Source of the DNA: Christensenellaceae bacterium
Lineage (GTDB): Bacteria > Bacillota > Clostridia > Christensenellales > DTU072
Direction of reading: 5' to 3'
Assembly (NCBI GenBank): GCA_031259085.1
Contig: JAIRMA010000112.1
Span: 1-43,409, forward strand
DNA length: 43,409 nt
Both the position numbers and the translations under genes were made by a program. Shown in pieces: positions 9,285 through 18,736 of the stretch. Under the pieces are notes generated by a model. That model was not told the origin of the DNA. It saw only the letters and a program-made list of their open reading frames with translations, and made no database searches. Positions within the stretch are counted from its first letter, which is position 1; each line of letters opens with the position of its first letter.

Positions 9285-9890
9285 ATGGCAACAGAAAAAG
9301 ACACAAACAAAAAATTTAATAATAAAGAAATCATACATGACTTTGGTATTGACGAAGCTAATATTGAGAATAAAGCCATTGAATCTAGGATTAGAGAGCT
9401 TAGTATCGCTGGGGCAGGGACTCGTAGTATTATAAAACTGGGTGATAATGTTTTGAGGGCTAAAACAAGAGTAGTTAATTATTTTGGTCATAGGTTATGG
9501 ACCTTACTAGACGACATGAAGCTTACAACTCTTAAAAGCGATGGTGTTGGTTTAGCCGCACCACAAATTGCAATATTAAAAAAAATAGTAGTAATAATGT
9601 TTAGAGGTGAAGAGTTTGAGCTTATAAACCCAGTAATTTCAAATGAAATTGGTGAATCAATAGCTCCTGAAGGTTGCTTATCTGTTCCGAGCTCTATGAA
9701 TTGTTATGTAAAGAGACCATATAAATTAACTCTGTCATATCAAGACAGATATGGAAAAAGACATGAAGGAGAGTTTGATAATTATCTTGCAAGAATAATA
9801 TGTCATGAAGTTGATCACCTAAACGGCATATTGTTTATAGACAGAAAGTGCCCACCCCCTGAAGAGGAATCGAGGAAGGATCCTGTATGA
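9285..9890 (+). CDS. def: Peptide deformylase with an N-terminal extension
   Basis: Removes the formyl group from the N-terminal methionine of new proteins. All three family motifs are present: GVGLAAPQ at about residues 87-94, EGCLS near 129 and HEVDH near 174. The Cys and two His of these bind the metal. At 201 aa it is longer than most deformylases because about 50 residues, rich in Lys, Asn and Glu, precede the usual start region SIIKLGDNVLR. It lies 11 bases after priA and overlaps fmt by 4 bases (ATGA), fitting the coupled formylation/deformylation pair. Confidence 0.95.
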   Translation: MATEKDTNKKFNNKEIIHDFGIDEANIENKAIESRIRELSIAGAGTRSIIKLGDNVLRAKTRVVNYFGHRLWTLLDDMKLTTLKSDGVGLAAPQIAILKKIVVIMFRGEEFELINPVISNEIGESIAPEGCLSVPSSMNCYVKRPYKLTLSYQDRYGKRHEGEFDNYLARIICHEVDHLNGILFIDRKCPPPEEESRKDPV

Positions 9891-10819
9891 AAGTGATTTT
9901 CTGCGGGACGCCGGCATTTGCAGTGGGTGTTTTGAAAGCTATAATGGGGACTAGCCATGAGATTGTCGCTGTGCTCACAAAACCTGATAAAGTAAATAAG
10001 CGAGGGCATGGTATCAAATTTTCTGCTGTAAAAGAATATGCTTTGACGAATTTCCTGCCCATCTATCAGTTTGAAAAGGTAGGTAGAGATGGATATGATA
10101 TTTTATCAAGTTTAAAAGCAGACATAATGATAACGGCAGCATATGGACAGATATTGCCAGAGCGGGTTATAGATTTATTTCCATTTGGTGTTATAAATGC
10201 ACATGCATCACTTCTTCCAAAATATAGAGGTGCAGCACCAGTACAATATGCTTTACTTAATGGTGACACTGAAGTAGGTATTACAATAATGCGGACGGTT
10301 ATGGAAGTTGATGCTGGGGATATTATTCTAAAAAAATCAATAAAATTAAAAGGTGATGAAAACACAGAAGAGGTCTTAGATCAATTATCACCATTAGCAG
10401 GTGATGCTATAGTGGAAGTTTTAGACTTAATTTATAATAACTCTATGGTATTGACCCCACAAAATAATGAGTTTGCAACTCATACCGTTCCATTAAAAAA
10501 AGAGAATGCAGTTATAAATTTTAATTCGAGGGCTACTGATATTGTGAATTTTATACGAGCGTATGCTCCAAATCCAGGAGCATACACTATTACGTCTCAT
10601 GGCAGGCTTAAAATATTGAAGGCAAAAATTGATTATGACGAATACTCCGCGGTGCCAAGTACAGTAGTGGTCAGTAATAAACGGGGCATTTCTGTTAAAT
10701 GCAAAGATTATGCAATAATTCCTTTGATTGTACAAGGTGAATCTGGTAAAATTATGTATGCGGGAGATTATTTTAGAGGTCGCACGGTTAATATAGGGGA
10801 CAAATTTAAAGAGAATTAA
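9887..10819 (+). CDS. fmt: Methionyl-tRNA formyltransferase
   Basis: Transfers a formyl group from 10-formyl-tetrahydrofolate to Met-tRNAfMet to make the initiator tRNA. The 310-aa protein has the N-terminal VIFCGTPAFAVGVL, the catalytic loop HASLLPKYRGAAPVQYAL near residue 106 (Asn-His-Asp triad region with INAHASLLP) and the segment MEVDAGDII. The C-terminal OB-type tRNA-binding domain follows. It overlaps def by 4 bases and is followed 31 bases later by rsmB. Confidence 0.96.
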   Translation: MKVIFCGTPAFAVGVLKAIMGTSHEIVAVLTKPDKVNKRGHGIKFSAVKEYALTNFLPIYQFEKVGRDGYDILSSLKADIMITAAYGQILPERVIDLFPFGVINAHASLLPKYRGAAPVQYALLNGDTEVGITIMRTVMEVDAGDIILKKSIKLKGDENTEEVLDQLSPLAGDAIVEVLDLIYNNSMVLTPQNNEFATHTVPLKKENAVINFNSRATDIVNFIRAYAPNPGAYTITSHGRLKILKAKIDYDEYSAVPSTVVVSNKRGISVKCKDYAIIPLIVQGESGKIMYAGDYFRGRTVNIGDKFKEN

Positions 10820-10850
10820 ATGACGAGGTTTCGTTGTTTTAGGAGGCAAC

Positions 10851-12053
10851 ATGTCAAATTGGCGGGCTAGCTATGATGCACTATCTGAAATAATTCGCAG
10901 AGGTGCATATGTCAATTTAATACTTAACAAATTAAGTGATGAGGATAGATCATTTGTGACTCAAGTAGTTAACGGAACTCTGGAGAATTATTTTGAGATA
11001 GACAGTATAATTAAGGCTACAAGTTCTAAGCCCCCTCAGCAGGCAATCCGTGTTTTGTTAATGCAAGCCATTTATGCGCTGAGATACATGAACGAACCTG
11101 CATACGCAATTGTTAATGAAAGCGTAAACCTTACAGCTGATATAGGAAAGGAAGCGCTTAAAGGGTATGTCAATGCAGTATTAAAGCGTGTAAGTGAAGA
11201 AAAATATGAGCTACCAGACTTTGATGAGCCTAGGTATGAAGAAATTAAGTACAAAATGCCGTTATGGCTCATAAACGTCATAAAAGAAAGTTATCCAGAT
11301 AATTATGATGAGATACTGTATGTTGAGAAAAGACATGAGGTTCATGTCAGACTAGCACAATCTGTACGTGCTGCAAATTTTGAGGAAAAGGTTGGAAATT
11401 TCGAAAAGACCAAAACGGGATATTATGTTTCGATCACGCCATACATAAAGAGACTTTTCAACACTGGCAAGCTAACCTATCAAAGTTACACCTCAACACT
11501 TGCAGTAGATGTAATTGGCCCTGTTAAAAACAAAGAAGTGTTAGATGTGTGTGCCGCGCCAGGAGGCAAAAGTGTATATCTAGCTGATAAAGGTGCAATT
11601 GTCACGGCATGCGATATTTATCCACACAAGATAGCGCTTATGAAAACTTATGCAGATAGAATGAATGTTACGCTTAAATATTTTCAAAACGACGCAACTG
11701 AGTTTAAACAGGACTGGAGCAAATCATTTGATGTGGTTTTAGTTGATGCTCCTTGCTCAGGTCTTGGGGTGATAACAAAGAGACGTGATATAATTTTCAA
11801 AAAATCCATGAAGGACATAAAAGAATTGACTGTGACGCAAGCTAGAATGTTAGACGTATCAGCATTGTATGTAAAGCGTGGCGGAATTCTCATATACTCA
11901 ACCTGCACAATTTTGAAGATGGAGAATAATGAAATAGTTAGTAATTTTTTAAAAAAGCATCCAACATATTATTTAGACTATGAAGAGCAGTTTCTACCAT
12001 CTAGTGACGGAACAGATGGCTTCTATATAGCCAAAATTATTCGCAAAGCATGA
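10851..12053 (+). CDS. rsmB: 16S rRNA (cytosine(967)-C5)-methyltransferase RsmB
   Basis: Methylates C967 of 16S rRNA. The 400-aa protein has an N-terminal NusB-like helical RNA-binding domain (about residues 1-140, with YAIVNESVNL). The methyltransferase domain follows, with SAM motif DVCAAPGGKS near residue 232, the DAPCSGLGV motif near 298 and the YSTCT motif near 348; the two cysteines are the catalytic pair of m5C enzymes. The typical NPP-like end KIIRKA is present. AGGAGG precedes the ATG, and the stop overlaps the rlmN start by 4 bases. Confidence 0.95.
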   Translation: MSNWRASYDALSEIIRRGAYVNLILNKLSDEDRSFVTQVVNGTLENYFEIDSIIKATSSKPPQQAIRVLLMQAIYALRYMNEPAYAIVNESVNLTADIGKEALKGYVNAVLKRVSEEKYELPDFDEPRYEEIKYKMPLWLINVIKESYPDNYDEILYVEKRHEVHVRLAQSVRAANFEEKVGNFEKTKTGYYVSITPYIKRLFNTGKLTYQSYTSTLAVDVIGPVKNKEVLDVCAAPGGKSVYLADKGAIVTACDIYPHKIALMKTYADRMNVTLKYFQNDATEFKQDWSKSFDVVLVDAPCSGLGVITKRRDIIFKKSMKDIKELTVTQARMLDVSALYVKRGGILIYSTCTILKMENNEIVSNFLKKHPTYYLDYEEQFLPSSDGTDGFYIAKIIRKA

Positions 12054-13099
12054 GATTTACTTTACAAGATTTATCATATGATGAGCTCTCAGAATTAGTA
12101 GTTAAACATAAATTTCCAGCATTTAGGGCTCAGCAAATATTTGAGATGATTTTGCATTGTAAAGACTACTCTGAAGCAACTAATTTACCTGTCCAATTAA
12201 GAGAGAAATTCAAACAAGAATATGATGCAATTTCGGTCGAATTAGAAAAAGAGTTTTTAGGGCAACATGGTGTAAAAAAGTATTTATACAGACTGCGGGA
12301 TGGAATAACAATAGAAGGGGTATATATGCCTCATGATTATGGTGATACCTTGTGTGTATCGACTCAAGCGGGCTGTAGAATGGGTTGTTCTTTTTGTGCA
12401 AGTGGAATAAACGGGCTTGAGCGCAATTTATCGGCTGGCGAAATTTTGGGCCAGGTGTTGTTATCTGAGCGATTGAATAAAAGGCCAGACAACAAAAGGG
12501 CGATTACAAACATTGTTTTGATGGGGAGCGGAGAACCGTTAGATAACTATCATAATGTTATTAAATTTATTGAATTAGTCAATTTTGAAAAAGGCATAAA
12601 CATAAGTGAACGCAATATATCCTTGTCGACTGTTGGTATCCCAGACAAAATTAAAGAATTAGCAGAATCAGGGCATAAAGTCACTCTTGCTATTTCTTTG
12701 CATTCTCCTACTGATACAAAAAGAGACAAGATAATACCTCAAAACAGAAAATATAATATTGCCTCGATTTTAGATGCTGTAAAATATTATTTCAATAAAA
12801 CAGGTCGCAGAATCATTTTTGAATATGCACTAGCTAAAAACGAAAATTCAACTCAAGCATCCGCGTTTGAATTGATAGCGCTTTTAAAAGGTCTACCATG
12901 TCATGTTAATCTAATACCTCTCAATTTTGTAAAAGAAAAAAAATTAATAGGAGCTGATTCTAAACTGATCAAAGAATTTTTAGATACTCTAACGAAAGGA
13001 CACATTTCTGCAACTATACGTAGAAGCATGGGCAATGATATTTTTGGGGCCTGTGGTCAGCTTAGACTTGGCTATATTAAGGGTATTAATGGAAACTAA
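12050..13099 (+). CDS. rlmN: Dual-specificity 23S rRNA/tRNA adenine-C2 methyltransferase RlmN
   Basis: A radical-SAM enzyme that makes 2-methyladenosine at A2503 of 23S rRNA and, in many bacteria, at A37 of tRNAs. The radical-SAM cluster cysteines are C109, C113 and C116 (CRMGCSFC). The GSGEPLDNY motif and the C-terminal catalytic cysteine C335 in FGACGQL are present. Length 349 aa is normal. It starts inside the rsmB stop and its own end overlaps the rsgA start by 11 bases. Confidence 0.96.
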   Translation: MRFTLQDLSYDELSELVVKHKFPAFRAQQIFEMILHCKDYSEATNLPVQLREKFKQEYDAISVELEKEFLGQHGVKKYLYRLRDGITIEGVYMPHDYGDTLCVSTQAGCRMGCSFCASGINGLERNLSAGEILGQVLLSERLNKRPDNKRAITNIVLMGSGEPLDNYHNVIKFIELVNFEKGINISERNISLSTVGIPDKIKELAESGHKVTLAISLHSPTDTKRDKIIPQNRKYNIASILDAVKYYFNKTGRRIIFEYALAKNENSTQASAFELIALLKGLPCHVNLIPLNFVKEKKLIGADSKLIKEFLDTLTKGHISATIRRSMGNDIFGACGQLRLGYIKGINGN

Positions 13100-13952
13100 A
13101 AAGGGTCTTGTCACTAAAATAATATCTGACCTATATACTGTTTCATGTGATGGGCAAAACTATATTTCAAAGGCACGTGGTAGATTAAGACAATGGGGGG
13201 ACATAGTTGTAGGCGACATTGTCCAATTAGAAATTGATAAGCCCATTTCTAATATTTGCAAAGTTGAAAAACGAAAAAATTTATTATTGAGACCGCTTGT
13301 CGCAAACATAGATGTGGTTATAATAGTCTTAGCAAAGGAACCTGCTCCAGATTTGCTTTTAACGGACAAAATTATCATAGAAGCTAGATCCAAAGGGATT
13401 ACCCCCATAATATGTTTTAATAAATCAGATATAACGACGCGAACAGAAATAAATACATTATTATCTGCATATACTGATGTAGATACTATTATTACATCTG
13501 CTACTAATGGAGAGGGAAGAGAGGATCTAATTGAGAGAATTGCAAACAACATAGTATGTTTTGCAGGACAAAGCGCTACAGGCAAAACTAGCATGTTGAA
13601 CATGTTGTTAGACATTAAATTAAAAACAGGCACACTATCCCTAAAATTAAAACGTGGAAAACATACAACCAGACATGTTGAACTATTTAATGCGTTTGGC
13701 GGGATGATTGTAGACACGTGTGGCTTTTCTAAATTTGAGCTTAATGGAATTCGCAAAGAGGAATTAAAAAATTATTATGATGAATTCTACAGATATGCTC
13801 AAGATTGCAAATATACATCATGCATGCACGTCTCAGAACCTGATTGTGCCGTTAAAAGGGCTGTAGAATCTGGTGATCTTGACAAAAACCGTTATTTAAG
13901 ATATATTAATATATATAAAGAATTAATTAATAGCAGGAATAACCATGAATAA
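13089..13952 (+). CDS. rsgA: Ribosome small subunit-dependent GTPase RsgA
   Basis: A circularly permuted GTPase that helps mature the 30S subunit. After the N-terminal OB fold come G4 NKSD (111-114), G1 GQSATGKT (160-167), and G3 DTCGF (209-213). A zinc motif with C240, C245, H247 and C253 follows. The start at 13089 (287 aa) gives the usual METKKGLVTKI beginning. A longer frame opens 18 codons earlier but would extend deep into rlmN. G1 and G3 differ slightly from the common GxSGVGKS and DTPGF forms. In Bacillus prpC-prkC stand between rlmN and rsgA; here the two genes overlap. Confidence 0.94.
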   Translation: METKKGLVTKIISDLYTVSCDGQNYISKARGRLRQWGDIVVGDIVQLEIDKPISNICKVEKRKNLLLRPLVANIDVVIIVLAKEPAPDLLLTDKIIIEARSKGITPIICFNKSDITTRTEINTLLSAYTDVDTIITSATNGEGREDLIERIANNIVCFAGQSATGKTSMLNMLLDIKLKTGTLSLKLKRGKHTTRHVELFNAFGGMIVDTCGFSKFELNGIRKEELKNYYDEFYRYAQDCKYTSCMHVSEPDCAVKRAVESGDLDKNRYLRYINIYKELINSRNNHE

Positions 13953-14607
13953 AATACTCATATCACCATCCATTTTGTCTGGTGATTTTGTTAACATGCA
14001 AAAAAGCGTAGAATCCATTGAGGAATGGGGTGGGGATCTTGTTCACTGCGATGTAATGGATGGTGTATATGTGCCAAACATAACATTTGGCATGCCTATG
14101 ATCGCCGCTATAAAGAAGATAACTAAATTGCCACTAGATGTCCATTTAATGATAACAAAACCCGAAAATTATGTGGATGCATTTATTGATTCTGGAGCTG
14201 ATTATTTGACTTTTCATCCAGATGCATCAAAGTCCATAGATAAAGCTCAAGAAGCCTTAATAAAGATAAGAGCCAAAGGGAAAAAGGCTGGGATTGTGTT
14301 TAATCCAAATATACCATTCGCACCGTATTCTGAACTAGTTTTTCACTGCGATATTTTGTTAATTATGAGTGTGTATGCCGGATACGGTGGGCAAAAATTC
14401 ATACCGGAATCTATTGCCAGAATAACTGAGGTCAAGGAGTTTATGGAGCTAAACTCAATAGATATTCCTATCGAAATAGATGGTGGGATTACAGCAGAAA
14501 ACGCTAAAGCTGTAATCGACGCGGGTGTCACAATTCTCGTAGCAGGCAGTGCAATATATAAATCAAATGATCCCAAAAAGACCATTGAAAAAATGAGGGT
14601 TGTATAG
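13945..14607 (+). CDS. rpe: Ribulose-phosphate 3-epimerase
   Basis: Interconverts ribulose 5-phosphate and xylulose 5-phosphate in the pentose phosphate pathway. A TIM barrel of 220 aa with the metal-site motifs SPSILSGDF, HCDVMDGVYVPNITFG and DVHLMI. The phosphate loop IEIDGGI and GSAIY near the end are intact. The usual MSVNPGFGGQ loop reads MSVYAGYGGQ here, a small divergence at the flexible lid. It overlaps rsgA by 8 bases and is the last gene of the operon. thiN, which follows in Bacillus, is absent. Confidence 0.94.
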   Translation: MNKILISPSILSGDFVNMQKSVESIEEWGGDLVHCDVMDGVYVPNITFGMPMIAAIKKITKLPLDVHLMITKPENYVDAFIDSGADYLTFHPDASKSIDKAQEALIKIRAKGKKAGIVFNPNIPFAPYSELVFHCDILLIMSVYAGYGGQKFIPESIARITEVKEFMELNSIDIPIEIDGGITAENAKAVIDAGVTILVAGSAIYKSNDPKKTIEKMRVV

Positions 14608-14744
14608 ATATAGCTTTTCTATAAATGATGGTCTTATCTTATATAAGGAAACAAATGATTGCTAACAAATTAGAAATCTGAGAAATTGCTGTCGATTTTT
14701 GTTGTGTTATGTGAACAAATATGCAAATAAAGTGATTAATATGG

Positions 14745-14802
14745 AAAATCATGAAATATTTTCGTGAATTTTGAAAATAGGTCTTTTATTACTCATGATT
14801 TT
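14745..14802 (+). repeat. Long-spaced inverted repeat before the large lipoprotein gene
   Basis: AAAATCATGA at 14745-14754 is matched exactly in reverse complement by TCATGATTTT at 14793-14802, 38 bases apart. A TATAAG at 14815-14820 just after it could be a -10 with no good -35. It may be a regulator site pair or a stem in the leader; nothing else supports a function. Confidence 0.35.
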
Positions 14803-14898
14803 CTGTTAAAATGATATAAGTGCAAATTTAATCATTTATTGAATGAGGGTTTCTTAACCGATTTTGCATTGAAAAATAATGATAGGACGGATTAAATT

Positions 14899-17800
14899 AT
14901 GATAAAACGACATGTACTTTTTCGCCTTTTATCCACTCTTTTTATATTAGTAATTTTCTTACTAACGATAGCGCTTACTGCCTGTAAAAAACCTGATGAC
15001 AATGATGAGGGGAATGACACTACACTGCCTGTTGAAGTGGTTGATACTAAAGCCTCGGCTGTTGATGTTATAAACAAAATATTAAATGGCGCACAAAATG
15101 TGACAAGTGTTGATACTGATGCATTTAATGTAAAAGTTAAATCAAAGCTTGAAATCCCTCAAGATGGTTCTGAGGATATTATCATCAACTTGCTTATGCA
15201 ACTATCACTTGATTTAGATGTTACTCAAAAGGATAAAACTTCCAACATATATTTATTTGAATTGACACAATTTAAAAATGGTAAGGATATTCCAATAATT
15301 AATTTGTATTATAAAGACAGTTTAACTGAAACGCCATATATCTATGCCAATATTGCAGAGAAAAAGCATGCTATAAAAGCCACGTCAATAAAAAAGGTCT
15401 TATTAAACGGAGCGCCAGGCTTATTTGATCCATATGTACCATCAGACAAAACTACAGAAGCTACAGACTTGAACATCACAAAAATAATCGGCGATCTTTT
15501 GGGCTCAGTATTGCCAACAGGGAATTTGACAGTTGAGCAGATCCTAGAGGACATGATTAATGGATTGTTCAAAAATGGATATATTGATTTAGCTGCAAAA
15601 AAAGCTGGTTTAGTATTAAATTCCACGCAATTGAATTCAATATTGAATTTGTTGTCGAGCAGTGTGACTACAATCTCTGGTTTAGATAGCGACGTTAATT
15701 TATTATTAAAAGCTCTAGGAATTGATCTTACATTTGAAAAAATCTTAGATGTCATAGGTGCATTGCCAGAATTTAGTATTAAAGTCGATGCTGGATTTAA
15801 TGATTCATGGGGTTTAGAAAAAATCACAGTTGACACATTCCTCAAAAACGGGTTAAATCTTAATATAAATAGTATAAACGGTAATAAAATTATTGATTTA
15901 GTAGTGCCTGATGGCTCCACAGTTAAGTTTGAATTGTTTGACTTAGAGATAAAGCCTGATACTGTATTAACAACACTACCTGATGGTCTTAATCTTATAA
16001 ACTACACACCCCACAATTTGATTAATTTTGAATTGGAGGGTGTAGCGCGTTTAGAATATTTAAAGGAAATTAATGACGGACAAGAAATTTGGAATGCATC
16101 TAAAGCGTACAAGTATTTTGTAAAGGCTGATTTAGATCCCTTTGCTATTCTTAATGGAGTAGATGCTGCAAATTTAGAAAATACTATTAAGATGCTAGGT
16201 AAATTCAATATATTAGTGGTCGATGAGACAGATACTGCTACTAACACGATAGTAGAAATTGCATTTGACCCAATGAACAGTAATGACGACGGACTATACG
16301 TCAACCTTACACTACAAGCAATAGGCGCTCTCGCGGGTCCTCAAACTGTTAAATTTGATATAACAGATCTTATAGAATATTTGTTTAATACTGACAGTGC
16401 GACTAGAAATCTCCCACAAAATGCTGAGGGTGATTCTAGTGGATCAAGCAGTATAGTATTTGGTACAATAAGTAAACTATTAAACTCATTAGATTTTATA
16501 GTACACCCAAAAAATGATTATGCAGAATTCGGATATTCTATAAATCTGAGAAAAATTCCAGAGCTAGCGCAGTATATTGATCTATTATTAGGTTACTCTG
16601 GAGAGCGTTTGTATGTGGGCTTTAATTCTATAAAATACGGTGTGGTTGATTCTAATTATAATGCATATGAGAATTTTAAAAACACAGCAACATATGTTGT
16701 AGATATTGCTCCACACGAAAGTGTGATGACGGAGTATGAATACGGACAAAGTTTTCAAGGTGGTTACACCACAATTGATATGCTCGTAACATACAGTGAA
16801 AAAGGTGTAATTGATTCAAGTACGATACAGAAGTCCTTGAAAGTTATTAAGCTCAGAGGTTTTGATCCATTAAAAGTGGGCGAACAAACTATAGAGCTTT
16901 ATCTCATCGCACCCCCAAAATCCGCGGGGATATTAAATTCTAATCTAGCTATATATAATGAATTTGCATCGGCAAATTTGCCATATGGAATCATGAAATA
17001 TACGTATAAGATAGTAGTAAAGGAACCTGCTAAAAATGTAGCTTATTTTCTAGAAAACGATTACGTTTTTGCAGGCGATAATATATTCGATTCGTCGATC
17101 AAGACAACAGAGTCAATGTCTACAGTTATTAAAGTTAAATCATTTAAATTATATGCAGATGAAAATATGAATGTTGAGAGCAATGCAATCGATAGAAATG
17201 GTGTTGTTATTAATCCAGGCAAATATTGGATACAAATTAATACAGGCACAACAGAAGAGTTTTCGCAAGTCATATACATTAACAAGATAGTATTGCCAGA
17301 TTTAACAGAGAAACTCATAGTTGGTAATTTGGTTTCAAGTTTAGATGGTATAGTCACGTATTATGACGAACAAAAAGGTACAGTAATTACAGAGAGTGTC
17401 AGGGCTCAACAAAACACACCAACTACTACCTATGTAAATATTAAAGATGATATAATAAAAGGTAATGGTCTTAAACCAAACATAGGTAGTGATTCATATG
17501 CGTCAATTAAGTGGGTATATAATATTGCAACAAACGGTTTAGTTACTACAAAAGAAACATCGAGATCAGGATTACAAGTCAAGTTTTCCGAAGCGGTTTT
17601 AAATGCTGTATCTATAAGCACGACTATAACCACTTATGACGGTATGCTTGTTGTAAATGTCGGGACAGTACTGAGAAGCGATGGAAAAAACAATTATTAT
17701 GTAGATACAAGCAATAAAAATGGACTACGTTGGATTAATGGTCAATATCAGGTAATCGATACGAAAGGCAATATAATAGCCAAAAAAGTTAGTATAGTTA

Positions 17801-18672
17801 TCAGAGAAACCGCATCGTCAACAGACGTTACAGACATCTATTATGATAAAAATACCGGGAGGTTTAAAATCCGAACTGATGAATTAGGAAATCCAGTATA
17901 TTTTGGAAGTTCTGCAATACCCGAGTTGAGTATAGGAATAACATTTGAATATGATGATTTGAGCGCAACAACAAGTACAAAATTATCTCTGTATCCAAAA
18001 TACAGAATAAACGATACAAGTAGTTTGAGCATAAAACAATACAATCCACTTCCAAGCAAAGCATTTACAATTTATGCATTCAATAATGTATTAAAAGACT
18101 ATGATTCATCAGTACAAATAAAATACAATCCAGATATTGGATATTATGTTCGAATAACAAATAGAATTTATTTAATCTCGGCTGTATTCTATGAATTAAA
18201 TAGTGAAAACGTTATTAATAATGCATTGTCACCAGATGGCAGGATTCTATTAGATCCTGGCAAATATACGGCAAGATTAAGTGCTGATATAGAAGGAACA
18301 ATAGTATCGTATCTATATACTATAACGGTTAATACGCCAAATCAATTTAAAGCAGAACAAGGGGCGCAAATAACTGCGGTCACATCTTTACAATATGCAG
18401 ATCCGATGACGTGTGCTGTGCAATCTTCTGGTAAATTTAGATATACAGAAAATGGTTATATATTTGAGGCATCATCTAGTAAATTCATAGTAAATGTAGG
18501 AATTGACGATATAGAGATATATGATGCAGATGGAGAATTATTAGACATTAAAGACATAATTGATAGCGACGGACGTGTGATTGGTGAAATTGGAGAATAT
18601 AAAATCATTATTAATGTGCAGTATTCTGTCTCACATATCTTTAAAATCGGAGGAGTTTTAATAATTTCTTAA
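14899..18672 (+). CDS. Very large secreted lipoprotein with C-terminal beta repeats
   Basis: A 1257-aa protein of no family that I recognise. A lipoprotein signal peptide ends in the lipobox LTAC with the lipidated cysteine at C29, followed by an acidic DDNDEGND linker. About residues 45-520 alternate amphipathic strands and Leu/Ile-rich helices and contain no catalytic motif. The last 500 residues look like beta-sandwich modules. A DG-x3-hydrophobic-PGKY/GEY motif recurs near residues 767, 1112 and 1224, always followed by a beta strand. AGGACGG precedes the ATG. It is probably anchored outside the membrane with a binding or structural role; the gene stands alone between rpe and lexA and has its own terminator. 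Confidence 0.85.
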   Translation: MIKRHVLFRLLSTLFILVIFLLTIALTACKKPDDNDEGNDTTLPVEVVDTKASAVDVINKILNGAQNVTSVDTDAFNVKVKSKLEIPQDGSEDIIINLLMQLSLDLDVTQKDKTSNIYLFELTQFKNGKDIPIINLYYKDSLTETPYIYANIAEKKHAIKATSIKKVLLNGAPGLFDPYVPSDKTTEATDLNITKIIGDLLGSVLPTGNLTVEQILEDMINGLFKNGYIDLAAKKAGLVLNSTQLNSILNLLSSSVTTISGLDSDVNLLLKALGIDLTFEKILDVIGALPEFSIKVDAGFNDSWGLEKITVDTFLKNGLNLNINSINGNKIIDLVVPDGSTVKFELFDLEIKPDTVLTTLPDGLNLINYTPHNLINFELEGVARLEYLKEINDGQEIWNASKAYKYFVKADLDPFAILNGVDAANLENTIKMLGKFNILVVDETDTATNTIVEIAFDPMNSNDDGLYVNLTLQAIGALAGPQTVKFDITDLIEYLFNTDSATRNLPQNAEGDSSGSSSIVFGTISKLLNSLDFIVHPKNDYAEFGYSINLRKIPELAQYIDLLLGYSGERLYVGFNSIKYGVVDSNYNAYENFKNTATYVVDIAPHESVMTEYEYGQSFQGGYTTIDMLVTYSEKGVIDSSTIQKSLKVIKLRGFDPLKVGEQTIELYLIAPPKSAGILNSNLAIYNEFASANLPYGIMKYTYKIVVKEPAKNVAYFLENDYVFAGDNIFDSSIKTTESMSTVIKVKSFKLYADENMNVESNAIDRNGVVINPGKYWIQINTGTTEEFSQVIYINKIVLPDLTEKLIVGNLVSSLDGIVTYYDEQKGTVITESVRAQQNTPTTTYVNIKDDIIKGNGLKPNIGSDSYASIKWVYNIATNGLVTTKETSRSGLQVKFSEAVLNAVSISTTITTYDGMLVVNVGTVLRSDGKNNYYVDTSNKNGLRWINGQYQVIDTKGNIIAKKVSIVIRETASSTDVTDIYYDKNTGRFKIRTDELGNPVYFGSSAIPELSIGITFEYDDLSATTSTKLSLYPKYRINDTSSLSIKQYNPLPSKAFTIYAFNNVLKDYDSSVQIKYNPDIGYYVRITNRIYLISAVFYELNSENVINNALSPDGRILLDPGKYTARLSADIEGTIVSYLYTITVNTPNQFKAEQGAQITAVTSLQYADPMTCAVQSSGKFRYTENGYIFEASSSKFIVNVGIDDIEIYDADGELLDIKDIIDSDGRVIGEIGEYKIIINVQYSVSHIFKIGGVLIIS

Positions 18673-18712
18673 GTAATCGAGAAATATATATTTTCAGTTT
18701 GATAAGGGGGAT

Positions 18713-18736
18713 GGGCAACAAAATTATTTGTTGCCC
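18713..18736 (+). terminator. Hairpin terminator of the large lipoprotein gene
   Basis: A perfect 10-bp stem, GGGCAACAAA with TTTGTTGCCC, around an ATTA loop, 40 bases after the stop codon. The T-run behind it is interrupted (AATTATGTTTATTT), so it may be a moderate terminator. Confidence 0.65.

Noticed and set aside
13035-13088. Longer start for rsgA
   Set aside because: The added 18 residues lie in the end of rlmN and have no homologue; METKKG at 13089 is the family start.
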